DNA of 35,996 nt, from assembly GCA_017431345.1 (NCBI GenBank), contig JAFRLH010000004.1, positions 1 to 35,996 of the forward strand, read 5' to 3'. This DNA comes from Lachnospiraceae bacterium. GTDB lineage: Bacteria > Bacillota > Clostridia > Lachnospirales > Lachnospiraceae. Shown one piece after another: positions 19,531-28,750 of this stretch. Both the position numbers and the translations under genes were made by a program. The notes under the pieces were generated by a model that saw only the letters and a list, made by a program, of their open reading frames with translations, did not search any database and was not told the DNA's origin. Every line of letters begins with the position of its first letter. Position 1 is the first letter of the stretch.

Positions 19531-21826
19531 CGGGGATCTGCTGCGGCAGCTCCTTCTGTGTCTGCTCATGCCGGGCGCAGTCAGGATGGTGCCTCTGCCG
19601 GTTTCCGGGGAAGCACAGCAGCAGAGCATCATGCTCTTTCTGTGCGTGCTGTTTGTCCTCGCCGGCGCCGTTCTTTCCGCGCTCGGAAGAAAGCCGGCGG
19701 GACGCATTCTGCCCGCCGTGGTTTTCCTTGTGGTCTTTCTGGCTGAGAGAACCGGTGAAGCTGGGACGGAGAGAGCGGTGCACATCGTGCTGCCTGCATT
19801 GATTCTGTACTGGATTTCCTGTGCCGCACTGCGGCTCGGGAGTTTTTTCGCCGTGCCCGTTTACATCCTGGCCGGGCTGATCGTTTACGGATATGCGCGC
19901 GGAACGATGCCGGACGCGCTCACCCTGTGCGCCGGTCTGCCGCTTCTGCTCTCAGAGCTCCGCGGTATCCGGGACCATCAGAGCGTCCGCTGGCTGGGGG
20001 CTTTCCTGGCTTTCTCGCTTCTTGTCACCGCGCTGCCGGTTCACACGGAACCGATTGACTGGAGCCGCCCGATCGAGCGCGCACAGGAACTTTTTTACGA
20101 GGCGGGAGAGAAGCTGGACCGCCTGACCTATCATTTCTCGGAGCGCCTTCCGCAGATCTTTCCCGAGAGCCGCTACCGGAGCGGCTACAGCGGCCTGGGC
20201 ACTGCGGGGGAAAAACGGGACGCGGAGGACCGGGAGGAACTCGTGCTCCACACCGCCGGCTCCCGGATCACCATTTATCTGGTCGGCCAGACCTACGACC
20301 GATTTGAGGACGGACGGCTTGTTCACAGCGGTAAACAGGAGGAAGCCGCAGCTGCTGAGGATCTTTCCTCCGCCTTTGCCTCCTGGCTGCCGGAGTATCT
20401 GACTGCGCTGTACCGGGCCGGCATCAGCCGCGAGGAAGCCCGGACTTTTTCCGAACCGCACACCATGGATGTTGAATACCGGCTCCTGCAGACCCGCGAT
20501 CTGATCCGGGACCGGTCGACTTTCCGGACCAGTGTCGACCCGAAGGAGCTCGAAGTGACTGATCAGGGGATTCGCTTCGATGCCCGGCACGGGATGGGGA
20601 CGACCTATGAGACAGCCTTTCTGGTGGTCGATTATGCCAATCCGCTCCTGGAAGAGATCCTGCGCGGTCTGCCCGGTACGTCCCGGCGCGCGGACGCACC
20701 TTCTTATGAAGAAATGTGTGAGTATTTCAGTCAGCTTTACGGGGGCTTCCGGAATTTCCGGCTGGAGAATCTGTTATCGGAAGCAGATTACGAGAGCTGG
20801 CGCAGCGGGGAACAACCCGTAAGGACGACCGACGCGGAGATTCCGGAGCGGATCCGGGCACTCGCGGAGCAGATTACTGCCGGCATGACAAGCGACTATG
20901 ACAAAGCGCGGGCGATCGAGCAGTACCTGCGCTCGAACTACCGCTACACCCTGTATCCCGCGGCACCCGCGGACGGGAAGCAGGAAGGGGACTACGTCGA
21001 ACAGTTCCTGTTTGCGACAGGGGAGGGTTACTGCGTCCACTATGCCGCCGCCATGCTGCAGATGCTGCAGGCCGTCGGCATCGAAGCGCGCTATTGTGAG
21101 GGATATGCCTGCCGCATTCCGGTGCACGGAGTCGGTGAATATCAGGTCATGAGCAGCAGGGCACACGCCTGGCCGGAGGCATATTTTGCCGGATTCGGCT
21201 GGGTCCCCTTCGAGCCGACGAGCGCGCTGCCGTCCGCCGCGGACACAACGTGGAACCGCACGGTGAAAGAGGAGAGCGGGGAGAGTGAGGAAGAGGAAGA
21301 TGCGGCGTGGCAGAACCCTTATGCACTGCCCGAGGCAGAGGCGGAACTTCCGGAACCGGAAGAGGAGCCGCTGACATCCCATCCGCTGTTTGTCCCGCTG
21401 CTCACTGTGCTGATCCTGGTGCTCGGCATCCCGCTGTACCTGCTGATTTTCGTGCTGATCCGCCGGCACCTCCGCAGGCGCCGCTACAGGCAGCAGGATG
21501 CCCGGGAGCGCCTGCTGATGCAGGAGGCGGAAATCCGGGAGCTGCTGGGGAAACTGGACCCGGAGCCGGTCAATCCGGTTCTCACGGATTATGCGGCACG
21601 CCTTCCGGACCCGGCACTTTCGGCGGACCTGCGCGCCTTTACGGACTGCTATGAGGCTGTCCGTTTCGGGGCAAAATCTGTCCTTCCGTCCTGGACTCTG
21701 CAGGCGGAAAAGCTGCGCGCGGCGCTGGCGGAGCGCTGGATCGCTGCGGATCCGGACAGCACTCTGAGAAAATGGATCCGGCGTGCACAGATCCGGATCA
21801 GTCGGAGAACTTTTGAGGAGGAATAA
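19481..21826 (+). CDS. Transglutaminase-like membrane protein
   Basis: This 781-residue protein starts at ATG 19481 within the DUF58 gene, with GGGAG upstream. Several membrane spans fill residues 20-190. A long extracytoplasmic region holds the transglutaminase core, with catalytic C518 in GEGYCVHY, H562 in SRAHAW and an acidic residue E578 in GWVPFEPT, where aspartate is typical of many relatives. A very acidic linker (ESEEEED) precedes a last membrane span (about 650-675) and a cytoplasmic DUF4129-like tail. It probably acts on peptidoglycan or surface proteins with the MoxR and DUF58 partners. Substrate unknown. The stop is three bases before the next gene. Confidence 0.88.
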   Translation: MEQTASFFGWKKKILSDGDLLRQLLLCLLMPGAVRMVPLPVSGEAQQQSIMLFLCVLFVLAGAVLSALGRKPAGRILPAVVFLVVFLAERTGEAGTERAVHIVLPALILYWISCAALRLGSFFAVPVYILAGLIVYGYARGTMPDALTLCAGLPLLLSELRGIRDHQSVRWLGAFLAFSLLVTALPVHTEPIDWSRPIERAQELFYEAGEKLDRLTYHFSERLPQIFPESRYRSGYSGLGTAGEKRDAEDREELVLHTAGSRITIYLVGQTYDRFEDGRLVHSGKQEEAAAAEDLSSAFASWLPEYLTALYRAGISREEARTFSEPHTMDVEYRLLQTRDLIRDRSTFRTSVDPKELEVTDQGIRFDARHGMGTTYETAFLVVDYANPLLEEILRGLPGTSRRADAPSYEEMCEYFSQLYGGFRNFRLENLLSEADYESWRSGEQPVRTTDAEIPERIRALAEQITAGMTSDYDKARAIEQYLRSNYRYTLYPAAPADGKQEGDYVEQFLFATGEGYCVHYAAAMLQMLQAVGIEARYCEGYACRIPVHGVGEYQVMSSRAHAWPEAYFAGFGWVPFEPTSALPSAADTTWNRTVKEESGESEEEEDAAWQNPYALPEAEAELPEPEEEPLTSHPLFVPLLTVLILVLGIPLYLLIFVLIRRHLRRRRYRQQDARERLLMQEAEIRELLGKLDPEPVNPVLTDYAARLPDPALSADLRAFTDCYEAVRFGAKSVLPSWTLQAEKLRAALAERWIAADPDSTLRKWIRRAQIRISRRTFEEE

Positions 21827-21829
21827 GAA

Positions 21830-23185
21830 ATGGCTCATGAGAAGTTCCGTTACCGGACTACGGAAGAACTGATGGCAGAAACAGAGCGGCTGGGAATTTC
21901 TCTTCCGCTTGCGGAAGATACGAAAGCCCTTGCCGCGCCGGTTTCTTTTGCCGGCAGAACCCTGCCGAACCGCATGGGAATTGCCCCAATGGAGGGCGCG
22001 GATTCCCTGCCGGACGGATCACCTTCCGAACTGACGCTGCGGCGCTATGTGCGGGAAGCGGAGGGCGGCAGCGCACTCATCTGGTTTGAAGCCATCTCCA
22101 TTGTGGAGGAGGGACGCTCCGGCATGACGCAGCTGATGCTCACGGAGCGGAATCTGGACGCTTATAAGCGGTTCACGGAACAGATCCGGGAGGCGGGCAG
22201 GAAGGCGAACGGCTATGCGCCGTTCCTGATCATGCAGGCCAATCACAGCGGCCGCTATTCCAATCCGCAGAACCGCCCGGCTCCCATCATTGCTTACCGC
22301 CATCCGGAATATGAAAAGTACCGCGCGGCGGACGATTCCTGCATCGCATCGGATGATTATCTGAAGAATCTGGAGGAACAGTTCGGAAAGGCGGCACAGC
22401 TTGCGAAGGAGGCAGGTTTTGACGCAGTGGATATCAAGGCCTGTCACGGTTATCTGCTCGCGGAGCTTCTGAGTGCATTTACGCGTCCGGGCATGTACGG
22501 CGGAAGCTTTGAGAATCGCACGCGTCTTTTAAAGAATGCAATTGCCGCAGCAAAACCCGCTGAGGACGATGCGTTTCTCGTGACGGCCAGAATCGGCATT
22601 TACGACGGTGTCCCTTATCCGTACGGCTTCGGCGTGAGCCCGGAGAGCGGGGCGGATTTTGACGCCGCGGAAGCGGTCCGGCTGGTGCGGGAGCTCAGAG
22701 ATGAGTCTGATTTCTCCCTGCTGGATCTGACCATGGGGAATCCCTATGTCACAACCCATGTCACAAGGCCTTTTGACAGCGGCAAATATGTTCCCGACGA
22801 GCACCCGCTCATAGGAATTGCGCGGATGATCGGCGGGATCGGTGCGGTGAAGCAGGCAGTGCCGGGACCGGTGATTTATGCCTCCGCGCCGTCTTACCTG
22901 CGGCAGTACGCGGATCTGTACAGCGCAGGGGCGGTGGAGCAGGGCCTGTGCGACGGCATGCTGTTTGGCCGGATGGCTTTCGCGGATCCCGATTACGCAA
23001 ATGAGATCATCCGGGACGGGCGGATCAATCCGGGCAGAGTCTGCCTGACCTGCGGAAAGTGCGGAGACCTGATCCGCTCTCACAAGCCGACCGGGTGTGT
23101 TGTGAGAAACCCGGAAATCTATCTTCCGTATTACCGGGAGTTTCTGAAAGAAAAAGACGCGCTTCCCGCGAATTTCAGAGGATGA
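21830..23185 (+). CDS. Old Yellow Enzyme-like NADH:flavin oxidoreductase
   Basis: This FMN enzyme reduces activated double bonds or carries out related redox steps. It is 451 residues, a TIM-barrel OYE domain (about 35-420). The start of the barrel reads LPNRMGIAPMEG. The substrate and flavin-binding segments are QANHSGRYS and KACHGYLLAELLSAFTRPGMYGG, which is followed by SFENRTRLL. A cysteine-rich C-terminal CLTCGKCGDL, with a further cysteine, resembles the 4Fe-4S site of 2,4-dienoyl-CoA reductase relatives, but the NAD-binding half of those enzymes is absent. The ribosome site GAGGAGG is strong. It is the first gene of a redox cluster with three Gfo/Idh/MocA enzymes and an SDR. Confidence 0.85.
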   Translation: MAHEKFRYRTTEELMAETERLGISLPLAEDTKALAAPVSFAGRTLPNRMGIAPMEGADSLPDGSPSELTLRRYVREAEGGSALIWFEAISIVEEGRSGMTQLMLTERNLDAYKRFTEQIREAGRKANGYAPFLIMQANHSGRYSNPQNRPAPIIAYRHPEYEKYRAADDSCIASDDYLKNLEEQFGKAAQLAKEAGFDAVDIKACHGYLLAELLSAFTRPGMYGGSFENRTRLLKNAIAAAKPAEDDAFLVTARIGIYDGVPYPYGFGVSPESGADFDAAEAVRLVRELRDESDFSLLDLTMGNPYVTTHVTRPFDSGKYVPDEHPLIGIARMIGGIGAVKQAVPGPVIYASAPSYLRQYADLYSAGAVEQGLCDGMLFGRMAFADPDYANEIIRDGRINPGRVCLTCGKCGDLIRSHKPTGCVVRNPEIYLPYYREFLKEKDALPANFRG

Positions 23186-23223
23186 AGCGAAAAGTGTTTC
23201 CCACAGGCAGCAGAGGGATGGTT

Positions 23224-24468
23224 ATGAAAGCAGTACTGATCGGTGTATCCGGGTACGGAGATTATTTCTACCTGGACCGGCTGGAACATGAGATTCCGGA
23301 CGGTCTCGGGAAACTGTGTGCGGTCGTCGATCCGTTTATCCGGAACGCGCCGCGCCGCCCGTTTCTGGAGGCGCACCATATTCCGGTTTATGACTCTCTG
23401 GAGTCTTTTTACGAACAGGATCGGGCCGATCTGGTGATCATCGCCTCGCCGGTCCCCTTCCATAAAGAGCAGGTCCTGTGCGCGCTTTCCCACGGCGCTG
23501 TCGTGCTGTGTGAGAAGCCGCTGGTACCGGTGCTGCAGGAGGCGGATGAACTGGAGGCGGCACTGAAGACCGCGGATCTGCCGGTCGGGGCAGAAAATGC
23601 AGGTTCCCGGCTTCTGGTGGGCTTTCAGTGGTCCTACGCCCCGGCGATGCTCCGGCTCAAGGAAGACATTCTGGCCGGGAAGCTCGGCAGGCCCCTTACG
23701 CTGAAGACCTGCGTGTCCTGGAGAAGACCGGACGCCTACTATCAGGGAAGCTTCTGGAAGGGGCGGATCCGGGATGATGCGGGCCGCTGGATCCTCGATT
23801 CCATTCTTTCCAATGCGACGGCGCACTACCTCCACAACATGTTTTTCCTGTCCGGTTCTTCCATGGATGCGGCAGCCCTGCCGGAGTCTGTCGAGGGAAG
23901 CCTGTACCGGGCGCGGGAGATTGAGAGCTATGACACCTGTTTCCTGCGGGGACAGTTCGCGGGCGGCGCGCAGTTCTATATCGCCGTCTCGCACTCCGCG
24001 GAGCAGGAGGCGAACCCGCGCCTTGAATATACTTTTGAAAATGCGGTGGTCACACTGGACACAGGCACAGACGGGATTCTGCGGGCTCAGCGGAGGGACG
24101 GAACCTGCATGGAGTACGGTGAGATGAACAGCAAGAGCGGCGGAAACGAGAAAATCCTCGCCGCATTTGCTGCGGCGGAAGGTGCTGACACCGGAAGGAG
24201 ACCGACCTGCGGAATCCGGACAATCCGGCCGCACCTTGCGGTGTGCAATGCGGTGCTGGATCATATTCCGGTGACAGAGATACCGGAGTCTTTCCGGATG
24301 CGCGTGCAGGAACCGCAGATGACCCAGGTGCGGGGACTTTATGATGCTCTGGAGCAGGGATATCGGAAGATGCAGCTGCCGGACGAGCTGGGCTGCCCCT
24401 GGGCGGCGCCGTCGGTGCGGTTTTCGCTCGAAGGTTATGATCATTTTGAGGGGAGGCTTTTCACATGA
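23224..24468 (+). CDS. Gfo/Idh/MocA-family oxidoreductase (first of three)
   Basis: This is an NAD(P)-dependent sugar- or cyclitol-type dehydrogenase, 414 residues from ATG 23224, which has AGAGGG six bases upstream. The N-terminal Rossmann fold opens KAVLIGVSGYG, the cofactor domain ends at CEKPLV, and the second domain shows SNATAHYLHNMFFLSG with the likely catalytic histidine region. An in-frame ATG at 23218 is too close to the ribosome site. The longer frame from 23059 overlaps the OYE gene. It overlaps the next gene by four bases. Substrate unknown; the three paralogues here differ strongly from one another, so they probably act on different intermediates. Confidence 0.85.
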   Translation: MKAVLIGVSGYGDYFYLDRLEHEIPDGLGKLCAVVDPFIRNAPRRPFLEAHHIPVYDSLESFYEQDRADLVIIASPVPFHKEQVLCALSHGAVVLCEKPLVPVLQEADELEAALKTADLPVGAENAGSRLLVGFQWSYAPAMLRLKEDILAGKLGRPLTLKTCVSWRRPDAYYQGSFWKGRIRDDAGRWILDSILSNATAHYLHNMFFLSGSSMDAAALPESVEGSLYRAREIESYDTCFLRGQFAGGAQFYIAVSHSAEQEANPRLEYTFENAVVTLDTGTDGILRAQRRDGTCMEYGEMNSKSGGNEKILAAFAAAEGADTGRRPTCGIRTIRPHLAVCNAVLDHIPVTEIPESFRMRVQEPQMTQVRGLYDALEQGYRKMQLPDELGCPWAAPSVRFSLEGYDHFEGRLFT

Positions 24469-25535
24469 AGGTCTGTATTATCGGAAACTGCGGCCACGCG
24501 GACCGCGTATTGAAGGCGGCAGTGAAGAGCGCAGCAGGTGCAAAGACAGGAGCAGAGTGCGGTGCGCAGAGTGCGGCTTTTGAGGTGGCCGGCATTGCGC
24601 CGGCTTATGAGGGTGATCCCTCCGCCGCGAAAATGGCGGCACGCTTTGCGGAGCAGGGCTTTTCCGTGCCGGTGTATGAGAACTGGCGGGAGATGCTTCT
24701 GAAGATCCGCCCGGAGATCGCCGTCGTGGACGGCAGATTCGGAGAACATGCGGAGCAGGCCGCATTTTGCCTCCGGCAGGGCATGCATGTCTTCTGCGAC
24801 AAGCCGGCTGCGGTGAATGAGGAGCAGCTTCTGCTGATCCGGGACGCGGCTGCGGAAAGCAGCGGGCTGTACTGGTCCATGCTGACCAGCCGCTACGATC
24901 CGTGGTTTGCCGCGGCGAAACGTATTGTCGACGCGGGGACCATCGGGATCGTGCGCCTGATGGACGGGCAGAAATCCTACAAGCTGGGCACGCGGGCTCC
25001 TTTTTACAGAGATCCGGAGCTGTACGGCGGGACGCTGTCCTGGGTCGGCATACATATGATTGATCTGATGCTCTGGATTTCCGGGAAGAAGTGCGTGCGC
25101 GCCGCGGCGTTTTCCTCGTCGGCGGACAACGGCGGGGCATGCGGAGAGCAGAATCCGGAGACGACGCAGTGTCCGGAGACCACGGTCGTTTTCCAGATGG
25201 AACTGGAGGATGAAATTCTGTGCAGTGTCCGGACAGACTATCTGCGGCCGCCGTTTGCGGCGACGCACGGGGACGACCGGATCCGGATCGTCGGGACGAA
25301 GGGCAGCGTCGAAGTCCGAAGCGACCGGGTTTTTCTGCTGACCGCGGACTGCCCGGAAGGCGCGGAGGTGCCGTGCGGGGAAGAACCGTTGATTTTTGAA
25401 GATTTTGCTGCAGCAGCCGCGGACGGGCAGGCACGCCGCATCAGCAGCGAAGATTCGCTGGAAGTGACGCGGACGGCGCTTCTGTGCACCCGCGCACTGA
25501 AGGAGAGACGCGTGGCGGAAGCCGGAGAGGAGTAA
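24465..25535 (+). CDS. Gfo/Idh/MocA-family oxidoreductase (second of three)
   Basis: This 356-residue protein starts at an ATGA overlap with the preceding gene. The nucleotide-binding start KVCIIGNCGHADRV deviates from the standard GxGxxG (Gly-Asn-Cys-Gly-His-Ala), and the cofactor domain ends with CDKPAAV. Further on GGTLSWVGIHMIDLMLWISG contains the family histidine. An internal alanine-rich insertion sits at about residues 20-36. Divergence in the glycine motif may mean altered cofactor use. It belongs to the 21830-27566 operon. Confidence 0.82.
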   Translation: MKVCIIGNCGHADRVLKAAVKSAAGAKTGAECGAQSAAFEVAGIAPAYEGDPSAAKMAARFAEQGFSVPVYENWREMLLKIRPEIAVVDGRFGEHAEQAAFCLRQGMHVFCDKPAAVNEEQLLLIRDAAAESSGLYWSMLTSRYDPWFAAAKRIVDAGTIGIVRLMDGQKSYKLGTRAPFYRDPELYGGTLSWVGIHMIDLMLWISGKKCVRAAAFSSSADNGGACGEQNPETTQCPETTVVFQMELEDEILCSVRTDYLRPPFAATHGDDRIRIVGTKGSVEVRSDRVFLLTADCPEGAEVPCGEEPLIFEDFAAAAADGQARRISSEDSLEVTRTALLCTRALKERRVAEAGEE

Positions 25536-25539
25536 GAGC

Positions 25540-26313
25540 ATGAAAAAAACAGCACTGGTAACGGGAGCCAGCCGGGGCATCGGCCTGGCCATTGCAAGAC
25601 AGCTCGGGCGCGACGGCTGCCGGGTCATGCTGTGCGCGACGGGAACGGAAGAGAAGAACCGGCAGACGCTGGAAAACCTGCGCGCAGAAGAGATCGAGTG
25701 CGCCTATGTACAGGGTGACATCAGCCGCAGTGAAGACCGCATCCGGATCGTGGAGAAGACAGTGGAGACCTTCGGGCGGATTGATATTCTCGTCAACAAT
25801 GCCGGCGTCGCGCCGCTTCAGCGCGCGGATTTGCTGGATATGACGGAGGAAAGCTTTGACCGGGTGATCGGCATCAACACCCGCGGAAACATGTTTCTGA
25901 CCCAGGCGGTCGCAAAACAGATGCTGAAACAGGACATCATCGACGAACACGGCCTGCGCGGCTTTATTGTCAATGTCTCCAGCTGCAGCGCCGTCGTTTC
26001 CAGTGTCAGCCGCGGTGAGTACTGTGTCTCCAAAGCCGGCGTGTCCATGCTGACGACGCTCTACGCCGACCGGCTGGCCGGCGAGGGAATTCTGGTCAAT
26101 GAAGTCCGGCCCGGCGTGATCGCGACGGACATGACGCAGACGGTGCAGGCAAAATATGACCGGCTCATCGAGGAAGGCGTCTTCCCGATTGCCCGCTGGG
26201 GACAGCCGGAGGATGTGGCGGACGCGGTGAGCGCGCTGTGCAGCGGAAAGCTGCGCTACACAACCGGAAATTATATCGATGTGGACGGCGGCTTCCACAT
26301 CCGCAGACTGTGA
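25540..26313 (+). CDS. Short-chain dehydrogenase/reductase
   Basis: This 257-residue classical SDR uses NAD(P) to interconvert alcohols and ketones. TGASRGIG at 8-15, NNAG at 86-89, the serine region NVSSCS (about 145-150), catalytic Y161 and K165 in YCVSK, and the C-terminal GNYIDVDGGF are all canonical. It is similar in layout to 3-oxoacyl reductase-like enzymes, but in this operon a sugar or glycoside substrate is more plausible. It starts four bases after the previous stop, with GGAGAGGAG as ribosome site. Confidence 0.9.
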   Translation: MKKTALVTGASRGIGLAIARQLGRDGCRVMLCATGTEEKNRQTLENLRAEEIECAYVQGDISRSEDRIRIVEKTVETFGRIDILVNNAGVAPLQRADLLDMTEESFDRVIGINTRGNMFLTQAVAKQMLKQDIIDEHGLRGFIVNVSSCSAVVSSVSRGEYCVSKAGVSMLTTLYADRLAGEGILVNEVRPGVIATDMTQTVQAKYDRLIEEGVFPIARWGQPEDVADAVSALCSGKLRYTTGNYIDVDGGFHIRRL

Positions 26314-26366
26314 CAGCACAGAGTCTGCCTGCAGACAGATTCTGACCGGAGTGAAAGGAGCGGACC

Positions 26367-27566
26367 ATGATTCGCACAGCCATTATCGGTGTCGGCAATA
26401 TGGGAAGCAAATATGCTTCCATTATTCAGTCGGGTGCGGTCCCGGAGATGAAGCTCGCGGCAATTACCCGGGTGCGGGGCGCATACCGGGATCTGCTGCT
26501 GCCTTCCATCGAAGCCGGCCTGCCGGTTTACGACAATGCCGGCGCATTATTTGACGCGATCGAAAGCGGGGAAACTGCTGCGGACGCGGTGATTATCGCG
26601 ACGCCGCACTATGCCCACGAAGAGTCGGCGCTGCGGGCCTTTCGGAATGGTCTGCATGTGCTGTGCGAGAAGCCTTCCGGCGTGTACTCACGTCAGGCCA
26701 GAGAGATGGAGGAAGCCGCCGCGGAGGCGGAGAAAACGGCGGGAGCGGTCTTCGGAATTGTCTTCAATCAGCGCACGCTCCCTGTCTATCAGCGCCTGCA
26801 TGAGCTGGTGAAGAGTGGTGAGTACGGCGCCCTGAAGCGTGTGAACTGGATCGTGACGGACTGGTACCGGCCTGATCCGTATTACGCCGCCAGCTCCTGG
26901 CACGCTGCCTGGAAGAGCGACGGAGGCGGCATCATTCTGAATCAGTGCCCGCACAACCTGGACCTTCTGCAGTGGATCTGCGGCATGCCGGCCCGCGTGC
27001 AGGCTTTCTGTAAGGAAGGACACTATCACGACATCGAAGTCGAAGATGATGTGACGGCTTATCTGGAATGGGAGAACGGGGCCAGCGGAACCTTCGTCAC
27101 CTCAACAGGAGATGCACCCGGCTTAAACCGTCTGGAAATCTCCCTGGAAGAAGCAATGATTGTCTGCGAAAACGGAAAGCTCCGGATCGGGACACTTCAG
27201 GAAGAACTCGGACAGAAAGAGGCGGACTACCGCCGCACGTCGCAGGACTTCTTCCGCAAAATCCGGGGTACCTGGCACGAAGAGACGCCGCCGGCAGAGC
27301 CCGCGCCCTATCAGCGGGTACTGCAGAATTTTGCCGATGCGTGCTGCGGGAAGGGCACCTGCACCGCACCGGGAAACGAAGGACGCAAGAGTCTCCTGAT
27401 CTCCAATGCCATCTATCTCTCCTCCTGGGAGAAGCGTATGGTGGAGCTGCCCGCAGCGGGCAGCGGACAGGAGCGGATCTTCGAAAAGGAGTTTGAAGCC
27501 TGGTTGGAGCGGAAGATCCGCGAAGAAGCGGCAGACAGCACAGGCGGCGGAGATAAATCGGGCTAA
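26367..27566 (+). CDS. Gfo/Idh/MocA-family oxidoreductase (third of three)
   Basis: This is a 399-residue protein. The Rossmann fold starts IGVGNMGSKYASII, the cofactor domain ends at CEKPSGVYS, and the substrate domain includes GGGIILNQCPHNLDLLQWICG with the catalytic-type histidine, the best match to canonical family members of the three. A C-terminal basic and acidic tail extends beyond the usual length. AAAGGAG precedes the ATG. It is the last gene of the operon; a perfect 12-bp terminator hairpin follows 37 bases after its stop. Confidence 0.88.
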   Translation: MIRTAIIGVGNMGSKYASIIQSGAVPEMKLAAITRVRGAYRDLLLPSIEAGLPVYDNAGALFDAIESGETAADAVIIATPHYAHEESALRAFRNGLHVLCEKPSGVYSRQAREMEEAAAEAEKTAGAVFGIVFNQRTLPVYQRLHELVKSGEYGALKRVNWIVTDWYRPDPYYAASSWHAAWKSDGGGIILNQCPHNLDLLQWICGMPARVQAFCKEGHYHDIEVEDDVTAYLEWENGASGTFVTSTGDAPGLNRLEISLEEAMIVCENGKLRIGTLQEELGQKEADYRRTSQDFFRKIRGTWHEETPPAEPAPYQRVLQNFADACCGKGTCTAPGNEGRKSLLISNAIYLSSWEKRMVELPAAGSGQERIFEKEFEAWLERKIREEAADSTGGGDKSG

Positions 27567-27572
27567 AGCAAA

Positions 27573-27601
27573 TTGCAATAGAATACAAGTTGTAATATAA
27601 T
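27573..27601 (+). promoter_or_regulatory. Promoter of the molybdenum cofactor operon
   Basis: TTGCAA (27573-27578) and TATAAT (27596-27601) are 17 bases apart in an AT-rich island within GC-rich DNA. The expected start, about 27608, falls inside the 5' arm of the terminator hairpin at 27604-27632. The sequence around it repeats GTTGCAA/GTTGTAA units. Confidence 0.7.
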
Positions 27602-27603
27602 AC

Positions 27604-27638
27604 GAGTTGCAAGTGAATAACACTTGCAACTCTTTTTT
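27604..27638 (+). terminator. Intrinsic terminator of the redox operon
   Basis: GAGTTGCAAGTG (27604-27615) and CACTTGCAACTC (27621-27632) form a perfect 12-bp stem with loop AATAA, followed directly by six T. It ends the 21830-27566 operon, and it is overlapped by the promoter of the next one. Confidence 0.9.
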
Positions 27639-27671
27639 ATCTATTATGTTTGGCGTTTGTGGGGGGACGTT

Positions 27672-28718
27672 ATGGAACTGAGGAAAACACAGGACGCTGT
27701 CGGGCAGATGCTCTGCCATGATATCACTCAGATTATTCCCGGAGAGTTCAAGGGACCGGTGTTCAGGAAGGGACACATCATCACAGAGGAAGATATTCCG
27801 GTGCTTCTGAGCGTCGGGAAGGATCACGTCTATATCTGGGAAGTCAACGACAAAATGATGCATGAAAATGACGCCGCCATGGTCCTGTACGGACTGTGCG
27901 TGAGCGACCACATGCACCCCTCGGAAATCAAAGAAGGCAAGGTAGAACTGATCGCGGACATCGACGGGCTTCTGAAGGTGGACCGCAGACGTCTTGACAT
28001 GGTGAATTCCATGGGAGAGATGATGATCGCCTGCCGCCATGGGAATTTCCCGGTCCGGGCGGGAGATAAACTCGCCGGAACCCGGATCATTCCGCTGATC
28101 ATCGAAAAGGAAAAGATGGACCGGGTAAAGGAAGCTGCCGGCGGAGAGCCGATTCTGCGTCTTCTGCCTTACACGGAAAAGAAGGTCGGCATTGTTACGA
28201 CCGGCAATGAGGTCTACTACGGCCGGATCGAAGACAAATTTACACCGGTTGTCATCCGCAAGGTCGAGGAATACGGTGCGAAGGTGATCGGGCACAAAAT
28301 CAGCAGCGATGACACGGATATGGAAATCCGGTGCATTGAGGAACTGCTGGAGGAAGGATGCGACTTCATTCTCTGCACGGGCGGCATGAGCGTCGACCCG
28401 GACGACCGCACGCCTTACGCGATCCGCTCCGCAGCCGACGAAGTGATTACTTACGGAGCACCGGTGCTGCCGGGCGCCATGTTCATGCTGGCCTATAAAA
28501 ACTGCACCCGGGCGGACGGAAGCACGAAACGGATTCCGATTGTCGGGCTGCCCGGCTGCGTGATGTATGCAAAGCGGACTATTTTTGATCTGATTCTGCC
28601 GCGGCTTGCGGCGGATGATCCGGTGACACGGGAGGAGATCGACCGGCTCGGTATGGGCGGACTGTGCCTTGGCTGTGAAATCTGTACCTTCCCCAACTGC
28701 GGGTTCGGCAAAAGCTGA
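27672..28718 (+). CDS. Molybdopterin-binding protein (MoeA/MoaB-like)
   Basis: This 348-residue protein starts at ATG 27672 behind GGGGGG. The C-terminal half is a MoCF-type molybdopterin-binding domain: KKVGIVTTGNEVYYGRIEDK, then the FILCTGGMSVDPDD loop, and IVGLPGCVMY. The N-terminal half has the look of a MoeA-like domain, but the protein is shorter than MoeA. It ends with a four-cysteine-rich LGCEICTFPNCGFGK tail seen in clostridial relatives, perhaps a metal site. It likely acts in late cofactor assembly or delivery to molybdoenzymes. First gene of the molybdenum operon. Confidence 0.82.
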   Translation: MELRKTQDAVGQMLCHDITQIIPGEFKGPVFRKGHIITEEDIPVLLSVGKDHVYIWEVNDKMMHENDAAMVLYGLCVSDHMHPSEIKEGKVELIADIDGLLKVDRRRLDMVNSMGEMMIACRHGNFPVRAGDKLAGTRIIPLIIEKEKMDRVKEAAGGEPILRLLPYTEKKVGIVTTGNEVYYGRIEDKFTPVVIRKVEEYGAKVIGHKISSDDTDMEIRCIEELLEEGCDFILCTGGMSVDPDDRTPYAIRSAADEVITYGAPVLPGAMFMLAYKNCTRADGSTKRIPIVGLPGCVMYAKRTIFDLILPRLAADDPVTREEIDRLGMGGLCLGCEICTFPNCGFGKS

Positions 28719-28750
28719 CTGCCGCCCGGGATAAGGCTGAGAAAACAGAA

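Noticed and set aside
20161-21240. Loss of the catalytic aspartate in the transglutaminase (E578)
   Set aside because: Glutamate in the GWxPFEPT context is common in this family group, so it is noted in the gene entry but not taken as a sign of inactivity.
27602-27671. Possible molybdenum cofactor riboswitch before the molybdenum operon
   Set aside because: The leader is about 65 bases and is mostly the terminator hairpin; the conserved Moco RNA segments are absent.
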